In this document: positions 28,418-38,695 of the stretch, piece after piece
Numbering within the stretch: position 1 is the first letter of the stretch
Layout: each line of letters starts with the position of its first letter
The notes under the pieces: model-generated
What the model was told of the DNA's origin: nothing
What the model saw: the letters and a program-made list of their open reading frames with translations, nothing else
Databases searched by the model: none
Made by a program: the position numbers and the translations under genes
Origin: Allofrancisella inopinata
GTDB lineage: Bacteria > Pseudomonadota > Gammaproteobacteria > Francisellales > Francisellaceae
DNA: 64,000 nt
Direction: 5' to 3'
NCBI RefSeq assembly: GCF_012222965.1
Contig: NZ_CP038241.1
Location: 806,001-870,000, forward strand

Positions 28418-28778
28418 AAACAGCGACACCATAGTATCAAAAGTTGCGGTTAAAAATGAACAAGCTATATCAAATTTAGCTTTACCAGCAAGTACCCTAA
28501 TAGGTGAAAAGGTAGTTAACTATAAAGGAGAAAACTTGGGGAAAGTAAAAGAAATTATGATTAACCCTAACTCAGGTAAAGTAGCTTACGTAGTTGTATC
28601 GTTTGGAGGGTTGCTTGGAATGGGAGATAAACTATTTGCTATTCCGATGACTACTTTTGAAGTTGATACAGCAAATTCGCAGTTTAAACTGAACAAATCA
28701 AAAGAAGAATTAGAGCAAGCTCCTGGGTTTGATAAAGATAACTGGCCGGCAACCTCTTCTAGCTATTGGAATAAATAG
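28347..28778 (+). CDS. Exported PRC-barrel domain protein
   Basis: A signal peptide (TQLIITTILLAGGIGLGYS) is followed by a spacer and a PRC-barrel domain of about 80 residues: STLIGEKVVNYKGENLGKVK then INPNSGKVAYVVVSFGGLLG and KLFAIPMTTFEVD. PRC barrels mediate protein or RNA contacts; periplasmic ones are found in stress-related proteins. The 143-residue protein lies between ruvC and ruvA, an uncommon place. AGGAGAG lies about 8 bases upstream of the start. Confidence 0.82.
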   Translation: MKKTQLIITTILLAGGIGLGYSNENSDTIVSKVAVKNEQAISNLALPASTLIGEKVVNYKGENLGKVKEIMINPNSGKVAYVVVSFGGLLGMGDKLFAIPMTTFEVDTANSQFKLNKSKEELEQAPGFDKDNWPATSSSYWNK

Positions 28779-28943
28779 ACTTTTAAATAGTCTTTGCCGT
28801 TTCTATATATAAAATATAAATTATTACAAACAATTCCACGGTCAAGCACTTCGATAAAATTATGGAGACAAAGACATAAAGTTAACTTGATTATTGCCAA
28901 ATAAGCTTTATCCTTAAGAGTAAAATACCAAAAATAGATTATT

Positions 28944-29594
28944 ATGATAAGTTTTATAAGAGGTACTCTTTTAGAAAAAGATCCTACCGCGTTATTGGTA
29001 GATGTAAACGGTGTTGGATATGAAATTTTCGTACCTATGACTACTTTTTACACTCTTGGTGAGACTAATAGTGAGATAAGCTTGTATACACATTTTGTTG
29101 TCAGAGAAGATATACAACAACTTTATGGCTTTAAAACTAAAGTTGATAAAAAAGTCTTTCAAGAGTTAATAAAAGTTAGTGGTATAGGTGCCAGAACCGC
29201 TATAGCAATACTTTCTGGAATGGACTGTAAAACGCTACTTCATTGTATAGAAAATAAAGATTATGGTTTATTAGCAACTGTACCTGGGATTGGTAAAAAA
29301 ACAGCAGAAAGGTTAGTTGTTGAAATATATGATAAACTACTTAAATTGGCTAATGAAATTTATGGCCAGTCTGATATTAAAAACTCTACTGAGCTACCAA
29401 AAGACTCAACCGCTCAAGATAGCTCAATGATTATTTCTAATTCTATATTTAATGAAGCTGTAGATGCTTTATTAGCATTAGGTTATAAGCAAAAAGACGC
29501 TGAAAAAATGGTCAGAAGTTCCCTAGTAGATACTAGTGATGTTTCAGAGGTTATACGTAAAGCTTTACAAAATACAATCAGGTCTAAAAAATAA
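28944..29594 (+). CDS. ruvA: Holliday junction branch migration protein RuvA
   Basis: [27 protein letters not shown] is the OB-fold domain I, and the two helix-hairpin-helix motifs are [15 protein letters not shown] and [15 protein letters not shown]. The C-terminal domain III ([19 protein letters not shown]) contacts RuvB. The 216-residue length is normal. ruvB is not in the window next to it. Confidence 0.97.
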   Translation: MISFIRGTLLEKDPTALLVDVNGVGYEIFVPMTTFYTLGETNSEISLYTHFVVREDIQQLYGFKTKVDKKVFQELIKVSGIGARTAIAILSGMDCKTLLHCIENKDYGLLATVPGIGKKTAERLVVEIYDKLLKLANEIYGQSDIKNSTELPKDSTAQDSSMIISNSIFNEAVDALLALGYKQKDAEKMVRSSLVDTSDVSEVIRKALQNTIRSKK

Positions 29595-29636
29595 ATACTT
29601 CAAAGCTACTAGAAGTGACCTTCGTTAGAGTTTTTC

Positions 29637-30620
29637 TTATTTAAGAATTCTATCAAGAAAGTTAAATACAAGCTCTAAATTATCTTTAGTTTCAAATTTT
29701 TCACCACCATGCTTAGCCCCCTCAATAATCACTAATTCAACTTTGTCTTTTCCAATCACTTTAACTAATTTATTATAGAAATTTATACTTTGTTGGGTAG
29801 GTACCATATTATCAATACTACCATGCTCTATAAGAAATGGCGGGGTTTCTTTACTTATATACGTCTCTGGGTTAGACAACTTCGTTTTTTCAGGACTATT
29901 ACCAACATTGCTACCAATATATAAACTTTCAGGAGAGTCATCTTGGGAATGATTAGCTTTGCCTAAACCTGATTGGTTAAACTGATCATCCATTTTGCTA
30001 AAATCCGTAGGTCCAAACCAATCAACACAAGCTTGTACGTTTGCTGAGTACTTTTTATTACCTAAACTTAAATCGTCTAGTTGAGTTATTTTATTTCCTG
30101 AGGTTGCAGCAAGAGCAGCCAAATTTGCACCAGCAGAATCCCCCCAAACAGCTATAGCATTCGGGTTTAGATCATACTTAGTAGCATTTGCTTTGATAAA
30201 CCTTATAGCCGCTTTTACATCTTGGATCGCTGCAGGAAATATTGCTTCTCCTGATAGACGGTAGTTAATGGCTACTACAGCATAGCCATATTTTATACCT
30301 TCAAGTATAGGTTTTAGTTGGTAGTCAGCTTTATCTCCACCTAAGAATGCCCCCCCATGTATAGCGATTATAATAGGATATGGTTTAGGAAATTTTTTAT
30401 CATTAGGTAGGTAAATATCTAGTTTCTGGGCATCAGATACCGTAGCATATGCTATATTTAAGTATTTATTTTTAACCCAAGATGTGTCAGTTAAATTAGA
30501 TCCATTATTGTTAGGAAGTATTTGGTATTGATTATTATTTTTTACAAGCTCAAATATGCTAAGCGTGATTAATAAAATTAAAATTATCACGCTGGCTATC
30601 TTATATTTATATTTTATCAT
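29637..30620 (-). CDS. Membrane-anchored alpha/beta hydrolase (esterase/lipase, HSL/BD-FAE type)
   Basis: An N-terminal hydrophobic segment (signal anchor, residues about 8-23) precedes an esterase domain. IIAIHGGAFLGGDKADY is the HGG(G) oxyanion motif of the hormone-sensitive lipase group. VWGDSAGANLAAL holds the nucleophile Ser. EHGSIDNMVPTQQS supplies the Asp and GAKHGGEKF the His. It would hydrolyse short-chain esters or acylated sugars outside the cytoplasm. It is read toward ruvA and separated from the giant AAA+ gene by 373 bp. Confidence 0.85.
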   Translation of the reverse strand: MIKYKYKIASVIILILLITLSIFELVKNNNQYQILPNNNGSNLTDTSWVKNKYLNIAYATVSDAQKLDIYLPNDKKFPKPYPIIIAIHGGAFLGGDKADYQLKPILEGIKYGYAVVAINYRLSGEAIFPAAIQDVKAAIRFIKANATKYDLNPNAIAVWGDSAGANLAALAATSGNKITQLDDLSLGNKKYSANVQACVDWFGPTDFSKMDDQFNQSGLGKANHSQDDSPESLYIGSNVGNSPEKTKLSNPETYISKETPPFLIEHGSIDNMVPTQQSINFYNKLVKVIGKDKVELVIIEGAKHGGEKFETKDNLELVFNFLDRILK

Positions 30621-30993
30621 TTTAAGGTTACCTTTTGAAAAAAGAATAATGGCTGTGAAAGAGAGGTTCTCTGCCTGACTATATTAACAAGACCATTTTC
30701 TTTGTTTTGTTAAAAATAAATTTTTAATATATGCTAATATAAAAAATAAAAAATTTAAAGTGTCTGATGATAAATATTTGTTTAAATATGTTTATAGTTT
30801 AACATGGGTTTTAAATATCTTGTTACCTTGTGTCTAAAATAAAATTTACTATAAATATCTCATGGATATATAGTATACGGTTACTCCTGTACATAAACAT
30901 GAAGCAGGAGCATTAAAAAAATAGAAGTTAGAACTCTGTTAACAAGTGCTATAGTCGTGATTTCCTGCAATTGAGGAAAAAGAACTATCGCAG
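30621..30993. other. Intergenic region between giant AAA+ gene and esterase gene
   Basis: This 373-bp AT-rich gap has no gene I can support. Two small inverted repeats occur: CTCCTG/CAGGAG (about 30888-30911) and TTTCCT/AGGAAA (about 30961-30979). The second follows the end of the AAA+ gene but lacks a U-run in that direction. Confidence 0.45.
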
Positions 30994-33900
30994 CTAATAA
31001 TTACCATGTTCATATTCAACCTCGATAAACCAATCTTTGAGTAGTTCGTTAAGCTTTTTAAACCCATATTTAATGGTATGAGTATCAAAGTTTTCTTCAT
31101 TAAGATAATCGTGTAAATATTTTATGGGATTTGAACTAGAAAATATACCTTGTAATTTTTCAATTTCGTCATCCTCAATTAAGCAATTTCCATCCCTCCA
31201 AAAAAACGAAGGTGTGTACATAGTTTGTACTTTTTTCAACAAATCGTTATATGAAAACCCTACATAATTTAAGTTTCTTGGTACGTATTGATTAAGAAAT
31301 TGTTCCTGGTTAATCCTTGGTGGATCGTGATATATAAGCATTTTAAACATTTTATCTACATAGTTGATAGCGATTTTATTATAAATTGGTATTATGTCAT
31401 TCCATAAAATAAATTTATTTAAATATTTTTTTGTATATTCTGAATGTTTTATGTTAGGCATAAGCCTTATTATCCTTTTTAGTATACCTACAGGAGTTAT
31501 CGTGTTTTTCATCAATGTAAAACCGTTAGAAGATCTGCTCATGAATGAATCTTTAAACAGTGAGTAAGGAAGAATTTGTAAATCTCCTTCATATCCACAA
31601 AAAACAGCTAATTTATTATCTTTATTTGACCATTTTTGCTGATCAATAACTCCTTCAAAAGGATTTTTTGAAAATTTATGATTTGTTCCATCTGGGTAGT
31701 CTTTTTTTATTATACGTTCAGATTTTAAATCTATACCTGCTTTATTGAAAACTGTTTTGTTATCTCCCCCGTAAGTAACTGTAAAACAATTCTTAAAATA
31801 ATTTTTTTGTAATTCTTCCATCATCCGAAACGCAACTGTGAAGGATCCACAAGCCCATAAGTAGAACCCAATGTTATATGTGTTATTTTCACCAATTGCT
31901 TCTTTTATATTTTCAACAAACTTATCAATCTTATAAGGAAAATCATACATTTTTGTATTCTTGAAATATTGGACAGAAAAATATCTGCTATCCACTTGTA
32001 CTAATCCATGAGCACTTATATTTATCATCCAAGTTCTATTTTTTACTTGAGGCTCATTAACAGAAAATAAGTGTTTAGGTAATTTCACTGTTTTAATTTC
32101 ATAGTCATTTGTATATTCAATATATTCAAAGTCAAACTCTGGTGTTATAACTTCTGTAGTGGAAAGTTTTCCGTACATTCTCCCTTGCATTTTTTTTTCT
32201 GGAAATAGATTTTTCCAGTGATCATCTACATCAAAAGCAAGAAAAAATGAAGAATCAAAATTTATATATTTATTATTTTTTAAACTAATTCTATGTGCCT
32301 CATTAAATAGCTCCCTTGTCGTTGGTGTTGGTCTATACTTTTGTCGTAGTGCATAATCGCGATGCTTTATAAAGATTTCTATTAAATATTCTGCTTCATT
32401 TATATTTAAGTTATATTTTTTATCTATAATAGACTTATATTCATCATCTCTATAGTCAGGAAAATCAACGTGTAGCATACGACGTTGCAGAGCTTGGCTA
32501 TATGGTTCTCTTCCTCCCATCTGTATAGGATTTTGAGTAATAATAAGGGCAAAACCTTTTTTAGGAGACGGGGCACCTGATAGATCTGTTCCCATTAATA
32601 GAGTATTAATTAATCTTTCATTAAGGTCAGCGGTGTTTGCTTCTTCGATCACAACAATAAGTCCAGAATAAAACGCTTGCAACAGCATTTTTTCCTGTTC
32701 TTTAGGTTTTGAGTTAGCACTTATAAATATATACTCTGAAAAAGAAAATTTTGATGCTGGGACAAAGGCTTCATTTTTTAACACAGATTTTACAAATTGA
32801 CTTTTGCCAAGACCTGGCATGCCTTCGATTTTAATAGCATTCAAACCTATAAGTGAATTAAGATGCTGTGATTCTTCAATTTTTAGTTTTCTAACTTCTA
32901 TAAAAGCAAGTAATTGATTGTACGCCAGAAATCTAGATTTAACTAATATAAAATTTGAGTTTTCTTTGTAGTTCTTATTAGGGAACATAATTGAGTCTTC
33001 AACAAGGTTAATATCAAATTGCATGTTGCTTTCAAGACATGATATAAATTTACTTTTTTGACTTTTGTTTAATATATTTGCTAAAACTAGATAAGCGCAA
33101 ATCGCTGGTATCTCAGGTTGGTAAATAAGGGTCTTTTTACTAAAACGCTTATATTTATCTAAAACTAGCATAATGAGGATCATCATTTCTAATTCTCGGG
33201 TTGAAACTTTGGTACTGGCACCAGCCGTTAGTTTTTGTACATAGGCATATATTTTTAGCAAAGTTACAAAATATTTTTTTAAAGATTCTCCTTTTGAATA
33301 CTTTTGCAGTAGGTAATAATATAGATTTTCAATATCCATAGCTTCAAATTTTAAAATTGGGATATTCTGTATATCAAAAAGTCTAGGCTGTTTTCTCATT
33401 CCGCCGTATTCTATACTATTTCCAACAAAGATAACTTTGTGTTTATTTGTTAGATAAAAATAATTATTGTCAACGTATATTGATGGTGAAGAAGTATATA
33501 TATTATTAAAAACACTAAAATCGCTATTAGTTAAATTATATTCATCAACGACTAAAATGTTATACTTGATAGAAGTATTTGAAATAGCTTTAGTCCACTC
33601 CCGTAAGGAGTCTAATCCTATAAAAACTTTAAGATTAATATCTGATTGTAAGGAATTAATAAATGTGCTTTTTCCAACTGAAGTTGGTCCTATAATTGCA
33701 ATGCAAGGATAATCATTTAGTTGTTCTAGGCACTGCAATTTACGCTGGTTATTGTTATTAATATTTACTATCTTTGAATTAGTTATAGTATTATTATTTT
33801 GTCTATAGAAAAGTATATTTTTAGTAAATTGGAAACAGTTTTGTTGAGAAATATCAGCAAGAAGGATTATTTGAGCTTGATTATCTTTATCAGAACAAAG

Positions 33901-36900
33901 CAGAGAATGTTTATGAAAGAATGTTACTATATTCTCAAGAATTTCAGATGAAAATACCCCATATAGTAAAATTCTTTTATTTTCTCGCAGTTTCTCTGTA
34001 AAAAAGGTCATTTTTTTACGGAATCTTAGTGGAAATTGTGTTGAAATTGGTTCAATAGATCCAAATAGTTGATGTACCATGATCTCTGATATTGGAATAC
34101 TATAATCAATATTATTATTCTTAATCAAATCCTGCGCCGTTTTTTCAATGCTATCAGATAATATAACGAAGTTTGTTTTTGTGAATATTAAGCTTTCTAG
34201 GTTATTGTTAGTTTCTGATTGTATTTCTTGAGCTCCTTGATATCTAGATTGGTTCAGTTTACTATATAGTTCGTTAGTAAATATTTCATTTGGAACGCTT
34301 ACCGATGGGTGTAAAGCAATAGAAATATTTTTTTTATAAGATTCAAGTTTAGATAATAAATCGATCCAAATCAGTTTATCAAAGGTAAACGGAATATACA
34401 AAATTATGTCATTTTTGGGTGTTTTATCTAAAAAACCTTGTGTATTTTTCATAAAACCACCATCATTTAATTCTATATCCTCAAAAAGATAACGCCTATT
34501 AGAAGCAGTGAGAATATAATCTGGTTTTATATGAGAATAGTCTGAATAAGATATATTACTAAAATCAAATACTTTAAGTCCATCGCTAAATTGAAAGCTA
34601 GTATTATCAGGAATAGTTATGGTTAAACCAAATAAGCATGTTTTTTTATAGACTATTAGTTGCCTTAAAATATGTCCAAATCTTTTATCATCTAATGGAG
34701 GGTTGTTGATTATAATTGAAGCATTTTTAATTTTTTTAATTGAAATTTGTCGTATTACGTTGAGTAGTGAACCTGGGTCAAGGATTAGTTCTTTATAGTT
34801 TAGTTTCCATGACCCTATTAAAGAACTTTCCCAGTCTTTTAACTCGTAATTATAAATTAAAAAAAAGTTTTCTTTTTGTGCTACTTCTCTAGCTACATCA
34901 AAATCTAAGATTTCCTTTTTTAAGTTTTTTGTTCGATTTTTGAGCTCAGCACTAATATTTTCCATTTGAAATATTGGAGCATGAAGAGTAAATCTTGAGA
35001 AGAAATCTTCTCCTTTGTAATTATGATTAATGTCTATTAAACCAATTATGATTGTATTATGAGGTATTTTTACTCCGTCTATATTTCTATTTTCTACTGG
35101 CATATCTATTGCACTATTACACCTAACGATATCTTGTGCTTTAAAATCCGAGTAATCAATTATAAGTATTAATGGCTTAGTATATTGTTTGGTTAAAGTA
35201 TCAAATACTTCTCCGCAAGGCTTTTGTTTGATGATTCCAGTCCCGTCCTCCGAAAGAATAATATTTTCATCACTACAAGTCATTTTTTCAGAGGCTGATA
35301 TAAAAAGAAGTTCATGTCTATTATCCTTAGCGAATGAGTAAACATAATCTAGATAATCATCTATTTGTTGCTTATTTCTAAATTTTAGTAATATATTATT
35401 TCCTTCTTTTGTAAAAATTTTTTCATTAAATTGATCCAGTGAGAGTTTTGAACTAAAATGTGTAGATTGCCAGGTTTTAAAAGCTTTATAATAGTATACT
35501 GGAGTGTTAGGAGAGAAATTTCTTCCAAATTTTCTTTCCTCTCCTAAAAGACCATCTTGAGCTATATAAAATTCATTTTTTTTACTATTTTGTATCTGGT
35601 CATCTATAATGTTTTCCTTTAATTTTTTGATTTCATCTTTTATTTTTTTTAAAGGTTCTATATGGTGAGTTGAATTTGCTATTTCTTGTTCGTAACCTTT
35701 TTTTCCAATATATTCAACAATAGGGCGTCCTAATTTGTCAAAGTAGCGTACGTTTATTGAGTTAGGAAAAAAATTTATAATTTCATCCTGAGTTAGTATG
35801 TCATTTGAACGAAAATTACAAATGACTATCTCATCAAACCCTTCACAAATACTTGAATATAACTGACAGTGCGAAGCATTCAGTAGAGAACCTACGTTTA
35901 TGGTCATGGATTTAAAAGTAGTATTTTCTGCCCAATTCGCTTCATAAGCTTTTTTAACTTTACTATCCTCCAGTAAAAGTTTTTTTCCATATGCTTGAAA
36001 AAGCTTGAAAGACATTTGTGTATCTAGTTTCTGTATAGTGAAAGTTATATCGTGTAGGATAAGGCCAGTATGTTGTGGACCAGGATATAGTTGCTTAGCC
36101 GTAATATATTTTTTTTGCAAAAATAATTGTAGTAATTGAATATCAAATGACAGTAACCATAACAAGTCCGCTAATGATATGCTATCAAGAACATAAATTT
36201 TTATTATTGCCAGATCATTTTTAAAATTAGAATTTTTTTCTGAAAAGAGTAAATCAGAGATATAGCGCCTAAAAATTTTAGAATCATTTGTACTTTCTAT
36301 TTCAAGATTAAAATGTTTTTGTATATTTGATTTTTTTTTACTAAGGCCCCTGACAAATTCAACGGTATTTTTAGGAAGCTTTTTTTTGCTTGTATAAAAT
36401 AGTTTTATAGTGAAATCTAACTCTTGTAAATACTCTAATAAGGATGCGCTATTATTGGTCTCCAGGTATTTAGATAAAATATCAAGATCCATTACCAGTT
36501 TTTTATTTACAAACTCTAGTTTACCTTTATCCTTACCTTCCAGATTAATATCACCAGGAGATATAAGTAAGATATTGTCTGAAGTTAAAGAATTTTCTTC
36601 TAATAGCATTTGTAATTCATAACTTACTGGACTATGATATACAATCCCTTCTAAATTGTAGTGTTGTATAGGAATGTTTAATAATTTTAGTTTTCCCTGT
36701 TTGCATAAATAAATTTTGAAATAGCCTTCGTTAAAACCTAGATAAAGCATAAAATTAAAAAAACTATCTAAGACATCTTTTGGGTAAAAAGGTAAAAGCG
36801 GATCGTTTATAATAAAAGTTTTATATTTAAGACCATTTTGCTGTACTTTTATATCTCTATAAAAATTGTTTTTTCGATTAATTAATCTGTCTACAGCAAG

Positions 36901-36996
36901 ATCATCTGTCGGGTTTTCTGTATAACTTAGCTTAAAAGAGTTTTTTTGAATAAATAATTCAGGATAATTTTGGAAAATTTCTACAAAGTTTGGCAT
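30994..36996 (-). CDS. Giant AAA+ ATPase-like protein with two P-loops (2000 aa)
   Basis: I do not recognise a named family. The first half (about 1-1080) has no clear motif. Residues about 1100-1300 contain a P-loop GPTSVGKST (K1109) and VVDEYN as Walker B. A second AAA+ module has GMPGLGKSQ (K1398), Walker B IVVIEEANTAD (E1451, E1452), a sensor ALIITQNP and an arginine-finger-like ALQRRMLHVDFP. The second module resembles the dynein/midasin/MoxR branch, where such modules extract or remodel large complexes. I prefer ATG 36996 (AGGA 6 bases upstream) to TTG 37011. There is no signal peptide. The gene stands alone, read divergently from era. Size and isolation suggest an accessory gene, perhaps a host-interaction or defence factor; this is inference. 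Confidence 0.7.
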   Translation of the reverse strand: MPNFVEIFQNYPELFIQKNSFKLSYTENPTDDLAVDRLINRKNNFYRDIKVQQNGLKYKTFIINDPLLPFYPKDVLDSFFNFMLYLGFNEGYFKIYLCKQGKLKLLNIPIQHYNLEGIVYHSPVSYELQMLLEENSLTSDNILLISPGDINLEGKDKGKLEFVNKKLVMDLDILSKYLETNNSASLLEYLQELDFTIKLFYTSKKKLPKNTVEFVRGLSKKKSNIQKHFNLEIESTNDSKIFRRYISDLLFSEKNSNFKNDLAIIKIYVLDSISLADLLWLLSFDIQLLQLFLQKKYITAKQLYPGPQHTGLILHDITFTIQKLDTQMSFKLFQAYGKKLLLEDSKVKKAYEANWAENTTFKSMTINVGSLLNASHCQLYSSICEGFDEIVICNFRSNDILTQDEIINFFPNSINVRYFDKLGRPIVEYIGKKGYEQEIANSTHHIEPLKKIKDEIKKLKENIIDDQIQNSKKNEFYIAQDGLLGEERKFGRNFSPNTPVYYYKAFKTWQSTHFSSKLSLDQFNEKIFTKEGNNILLKFRNKQQIDDYLDYVYSFAKDNRHELLFISASEKMTCSDENIILSEDGTGIIKQKPCGEVFDTLTKQYTKPLILIIDYSDFKAQDIVRCNSAIDMPVENRNIDGVKIPHNTIIIGLIDINHNYKGEDFFSRFTLHAPIFQMENISAELKNRTKNLKKEILDFDVAREVAQKENFFLIYNYELKDWESSLIGSWKLNYKELILDPGSLLNVIRQISIKKIKNASIIINNPPLDDKRFGHILRQLIVYKKTCLFGLTITIPDNTSFQFSDGLKVFDFSNISYSDYSHIKPDYILTASNRRYLFEDIELNDGGFMKNTQGFLDKTPKNDIILYIPFTFDKLIWIDLLSKLESYKKNISIALHPSVSVPNEIFTNELYSKLNQSRYQGAQEIQSETNNNLESLIFTKTNFVILSDSIEKTAQDLIKNNNIDYSIPISEIMVHQLFGSIEPISTQFPLRFRKKMTFFTEKLRENKRILLYGVFSSEILENIVTFFHKHSLLCSDKDNQAQIILLADISQQNCFQFTKNILFYRQNNNTITNSKIVNINNNNQRKLQCLEQLNDYPCIAIIGPTSVGKSTFINSLQSDINLKVFIGLDSLREWTKAISNTSIKYNILVVDEYNLTNSDFSVFNNIYTSSPSIYVDNNYFYLTNKHKVIFVGNSIEYGGMRKQPRLFDIQNIPILKFEAMDIENLYYYLLQKYSKGESLKKYFVTLLKIYAYVQKLTAGASTKVSTRELEMMILIMLVLDKYKRFSKKTLIYQPEIPAICAYLVLANILNKSQKSKFISCLESNMQFDINLVEDSIMFPNKNYKENSNFILVKSRFLAYNQLLAFIEVRKLKIEESQHLNSLIGLNAIKIEGMPGLGKSQFVKSVLKNEAFVPASKFSFSEYIFISANSKPKEQEKMLLQAFYSGLIVVIEEANTADLNERLINTLLMGTDLSGAPSPKKGFALIITQNPIQMGGREPYSQALQRRMLHVDFPDYRDDEYKSIIDKKYNLNINEAEYLIEIFIKHRDYALRQKYRPTPTTRELFNEAHRISLKNNKYINFDSSFFLAFDVDDHWKNLFPEKKMQGRMYGKLSTTEVITPEFDFEYIEYTNDYEIKTVKLPKHLFSVNEPQVKNRTWMINISAHGLVQVDSRYFSVQYFKNTKMYDFPYKIDKFVENIKEAIGENNTYNIGFYLWACGSFTVAFRMMEELQKNYFKNCFTVTYGGDNKTVFNKAGIDLKSERIIKKDYPDGTNHKFSKNPFEGVIDQQKWSNKDNKLAVFCGYEGDLQILPYSLFKDSFMSRSSNGFTLMKNTITPVGILKRIIRLMPNIKHSEYTKKYLNKFILWNDIIPIYNKIAINYVDKMFKMLIYHDPPRINQEQFLNQYVPRNLNYVGFSYNDLLKKVQTMYTPSFFWRDGNCLIEDDEIEKLQGIFSSSNPIKYLHDYLNEENFDTHTIKYGFKKLNELLKDWFIEVEYEHGNY

Positions 36997-37365
36997 AGTC
37001 AGTCCTAGCAATTTTTCTTCGATTTTTAAAAATTTTTGTTACGGCTAATGTTTGTAATAGCTTTATTATTGAATAGCTAATAGCCTTCTTTATCTAAGCT
37101 TATCTATATAAATAAGCTTTTAGACTTAAAATACCATAGCGTCTGCATCTTATTGGCTATATTAATAAATGCTACTTTTAATTAATTATAGTATAAAAAT
37201 AATTTTTTTTAAATTTCTTTAAAATTAAGTTATTTTTTTAAAGAATGTGTTTAAGCATATAACTAAGGTATTACAATTTAGGGAGTAAAAAACTTTTTCA
37301 GAGAGAGTTAACTAGTGTGTTACAATCTTAATATTATTATGCTCTAACAATCTAAAACTTAAACT
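36997..37365. other. Divergent intergenic region (AAA+ gene / era)
   Basis: This gap of 369 bp must hold both promoters. A hairpin with an 8-bp stem (AAGCTTAT, 37096-37103, and ATAAGCTT, 37112-37119) lies in its first half and could be an operator or the end of a short transcript. An extended -10 for era lies at 37318. No gene is seen. Confidence 0.5.
37318..37326 (+). promoter_or_regulatory. Candidate extended -10 for era
   Basis: TGTTACAAT lies 39 bases before the era start; it matches the extended -10 pattern with one change in the hexamer. Confidence 0.4.
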
Positions 37366-38259
37366 ATGAAAAAATGTGGTTATATTTCTATAATAGGTCG
37401 ACCAAATGTTGGTAAGTCGACACTGTTAAATAATATTCTTAAGTATAAAGTTAGTATAACATCTCGTAAACCTCAGACTACAAGACACCAAATTATAGGA
37501 GTAAAGACAGTTGGAGATACTCAATTCGTTTATGTGGATACTCCAGGTATCCATACTAAAGAGCCTAAAGCAATCAATAAATTTATGAATAAAGCAGCAA
37601 CAACAATGATAAAAGATGTTGATGTGATTTTATTTATAGTTGAGATGGGTAAATGGACAGAATTAGAGGATAATATAGTAGCTAAAATTAAAAATTCAGA
37701 AATTCCAATATTTTTAGTGGTAAATAAAGTTGATAAGAAAAAATCACTTGAAGCTAGTGTATTTATTGAGTCTATTAAAGACAAATTTACATTTTATGAT
37801 GTTATTTATGTCTCAGCTAAGCAAGGACATAACATTAATGAGCTTGAGTCAAGAATAGAAAAGTTACTTCCTGAATCTGAATACTTTTTTTATGATGATG
37901 ACCAAATTACAGATAGAAGTATTAAGTTTTTAGTTTCAGAAATAATTCGTGAAAAAATTATGCGTACTATAGGCAGTGAGGTACCATACCAAATAGCTGT
38001 AGAGATTGATAGCTATAAAATTGATGAACAAAAAAATATCGCAGATATTTATGCAAGTATCCTTGTTGAAAGGGATAGCCAAAAAGGTATAGTTATTGGT
38101 GCAAAAGGCTCTAAACTTAAAAAAATAGGCATAGATGCGCGTAAAGATATTGAGCATCTGATAGGTATGCAGGCCAACTTAAAAATATGGGTTAAAGTTA
38201 AAAGTGGTTGGTCTGACGATGATAGGGCATTAAAGTCATTAGGATATGACTTGATATAA
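37366..38259 (+). CDS. era: GTPase Era
   Basis: Era is an essential GTPase that helps mature the 30S subunit by binding the 3' end of 16S rRNA. G1 is GRPNVGKSTLLN, G3 DTPG and G4 NKVD. The switch region has KPQTTRHQIIG. The C-terminal KH domain shows SQKGIVIGAKGSKLKKIG. Length 297 is standard. It is followed after 9 bp by the YgfX-like gene. Confidence 0.98.
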   Translation: MKKCGYISIIGRPNVGKSTLLNNILKYKVSITSRKPQTTRHQIIGVKTVGDTQFVYVDTPGIHTKEPKAINKFMNKAATTMIKDVDVILFIVEMGKWTELEDNIVAKIKNSEIPIFLVVNKVDKKKSLEASVFIESIKDKFTFYDVIYVSAKQGHNINELESRIEKLLPESEYFFYDDDQITDRSIKFLVSEIIREKIMRTIGSEVPYQIAVEIDSYKIDEQKNIADIYASILVERDSQKGIVIGAKGSKLKKIGIDARKDIEHLIGMQANLKIWVKVKSGWSDDDRALKSLGYDLI

Positions 38260-38268
38260 ATTTTCTTT

Positions 38269-38685
38269 ATGCAAAAAGTTATTTACCTAGATAAATCACG
38301 TAAATACCGAAAATTATTTTATACTTTGACAGTTGTACTTAGTAGCTTTGTAATAGGGGTTTACTTTAGAAGTAGTTATTTGTTGTATATCGGTTTTGCT
38401 TTGATAATATTATCTATCTTTTATGAGTGTCTATTTAGTTTTTCAGTCTTAGAGGCAATTGTTTTGCCTAAAGAAAATGAGAAGAGCTTTAAAGTAATTA
38501 TAGATAAGCAAGAAAGTGACTTTTGGAGAATAAGAAAACATATAATCATAAATGGTTGGATTTATCTTTATATATTCCAAGAGGGTTCTAATAAGACACT
38601 TAAAATGTGGCTACATAAAAGTAATTTTAAGGATGAAAATGATATTAGGTTGCTTGCTAAGAAAATTATTTTAGAAAATTTGTGA
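38269..38685 (+). CDS. Small membrane protein, YgfX/CptA-like
   Basis: A 138-residue protein with two close hydrophobic segments (about 17-33 and 36-55) and a soluble C-terminal part. The order of a membrane hairpin followed by a strand-rich region ending in GWIYLYIFQEGSNKTLKMWL and KDENDIRLLAKKIIL resembles YgfX, a protein described as acting on membrane or cell-division targets. This is pattern resemblance only. It starts 9 bp after era and is probably co-transcribed. Confidence 0.45.
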   Translation: MQKVIYLDKSRKYRKLFYTLTVVLSSFVIGVYFRSSYLLYIGFALIILSIFYECLFSFSVLEAIVLPKENEKSFKVIIDKQESDFWRIRKHIIINGWIYLYIFQEGSNKTLKMWLHKSNFKDENDIRLLAKKIILENL

Positions 38686-38695
38686 TACAAAGGAA

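Noticed and set aside
30888-30911. Terminator for the AAA+ gene (CTCCTG/CAGGAG hairpin)
   Set aside because: The loop is 12 bases or longer and the U-run is on the wrong side for the minus-strand transcript.
36410-36622. Plus-strand frames inside the AAA+ gene (also 33467-33712)
   Set aside because: Short antisense frames with no ribosome site and no family features.
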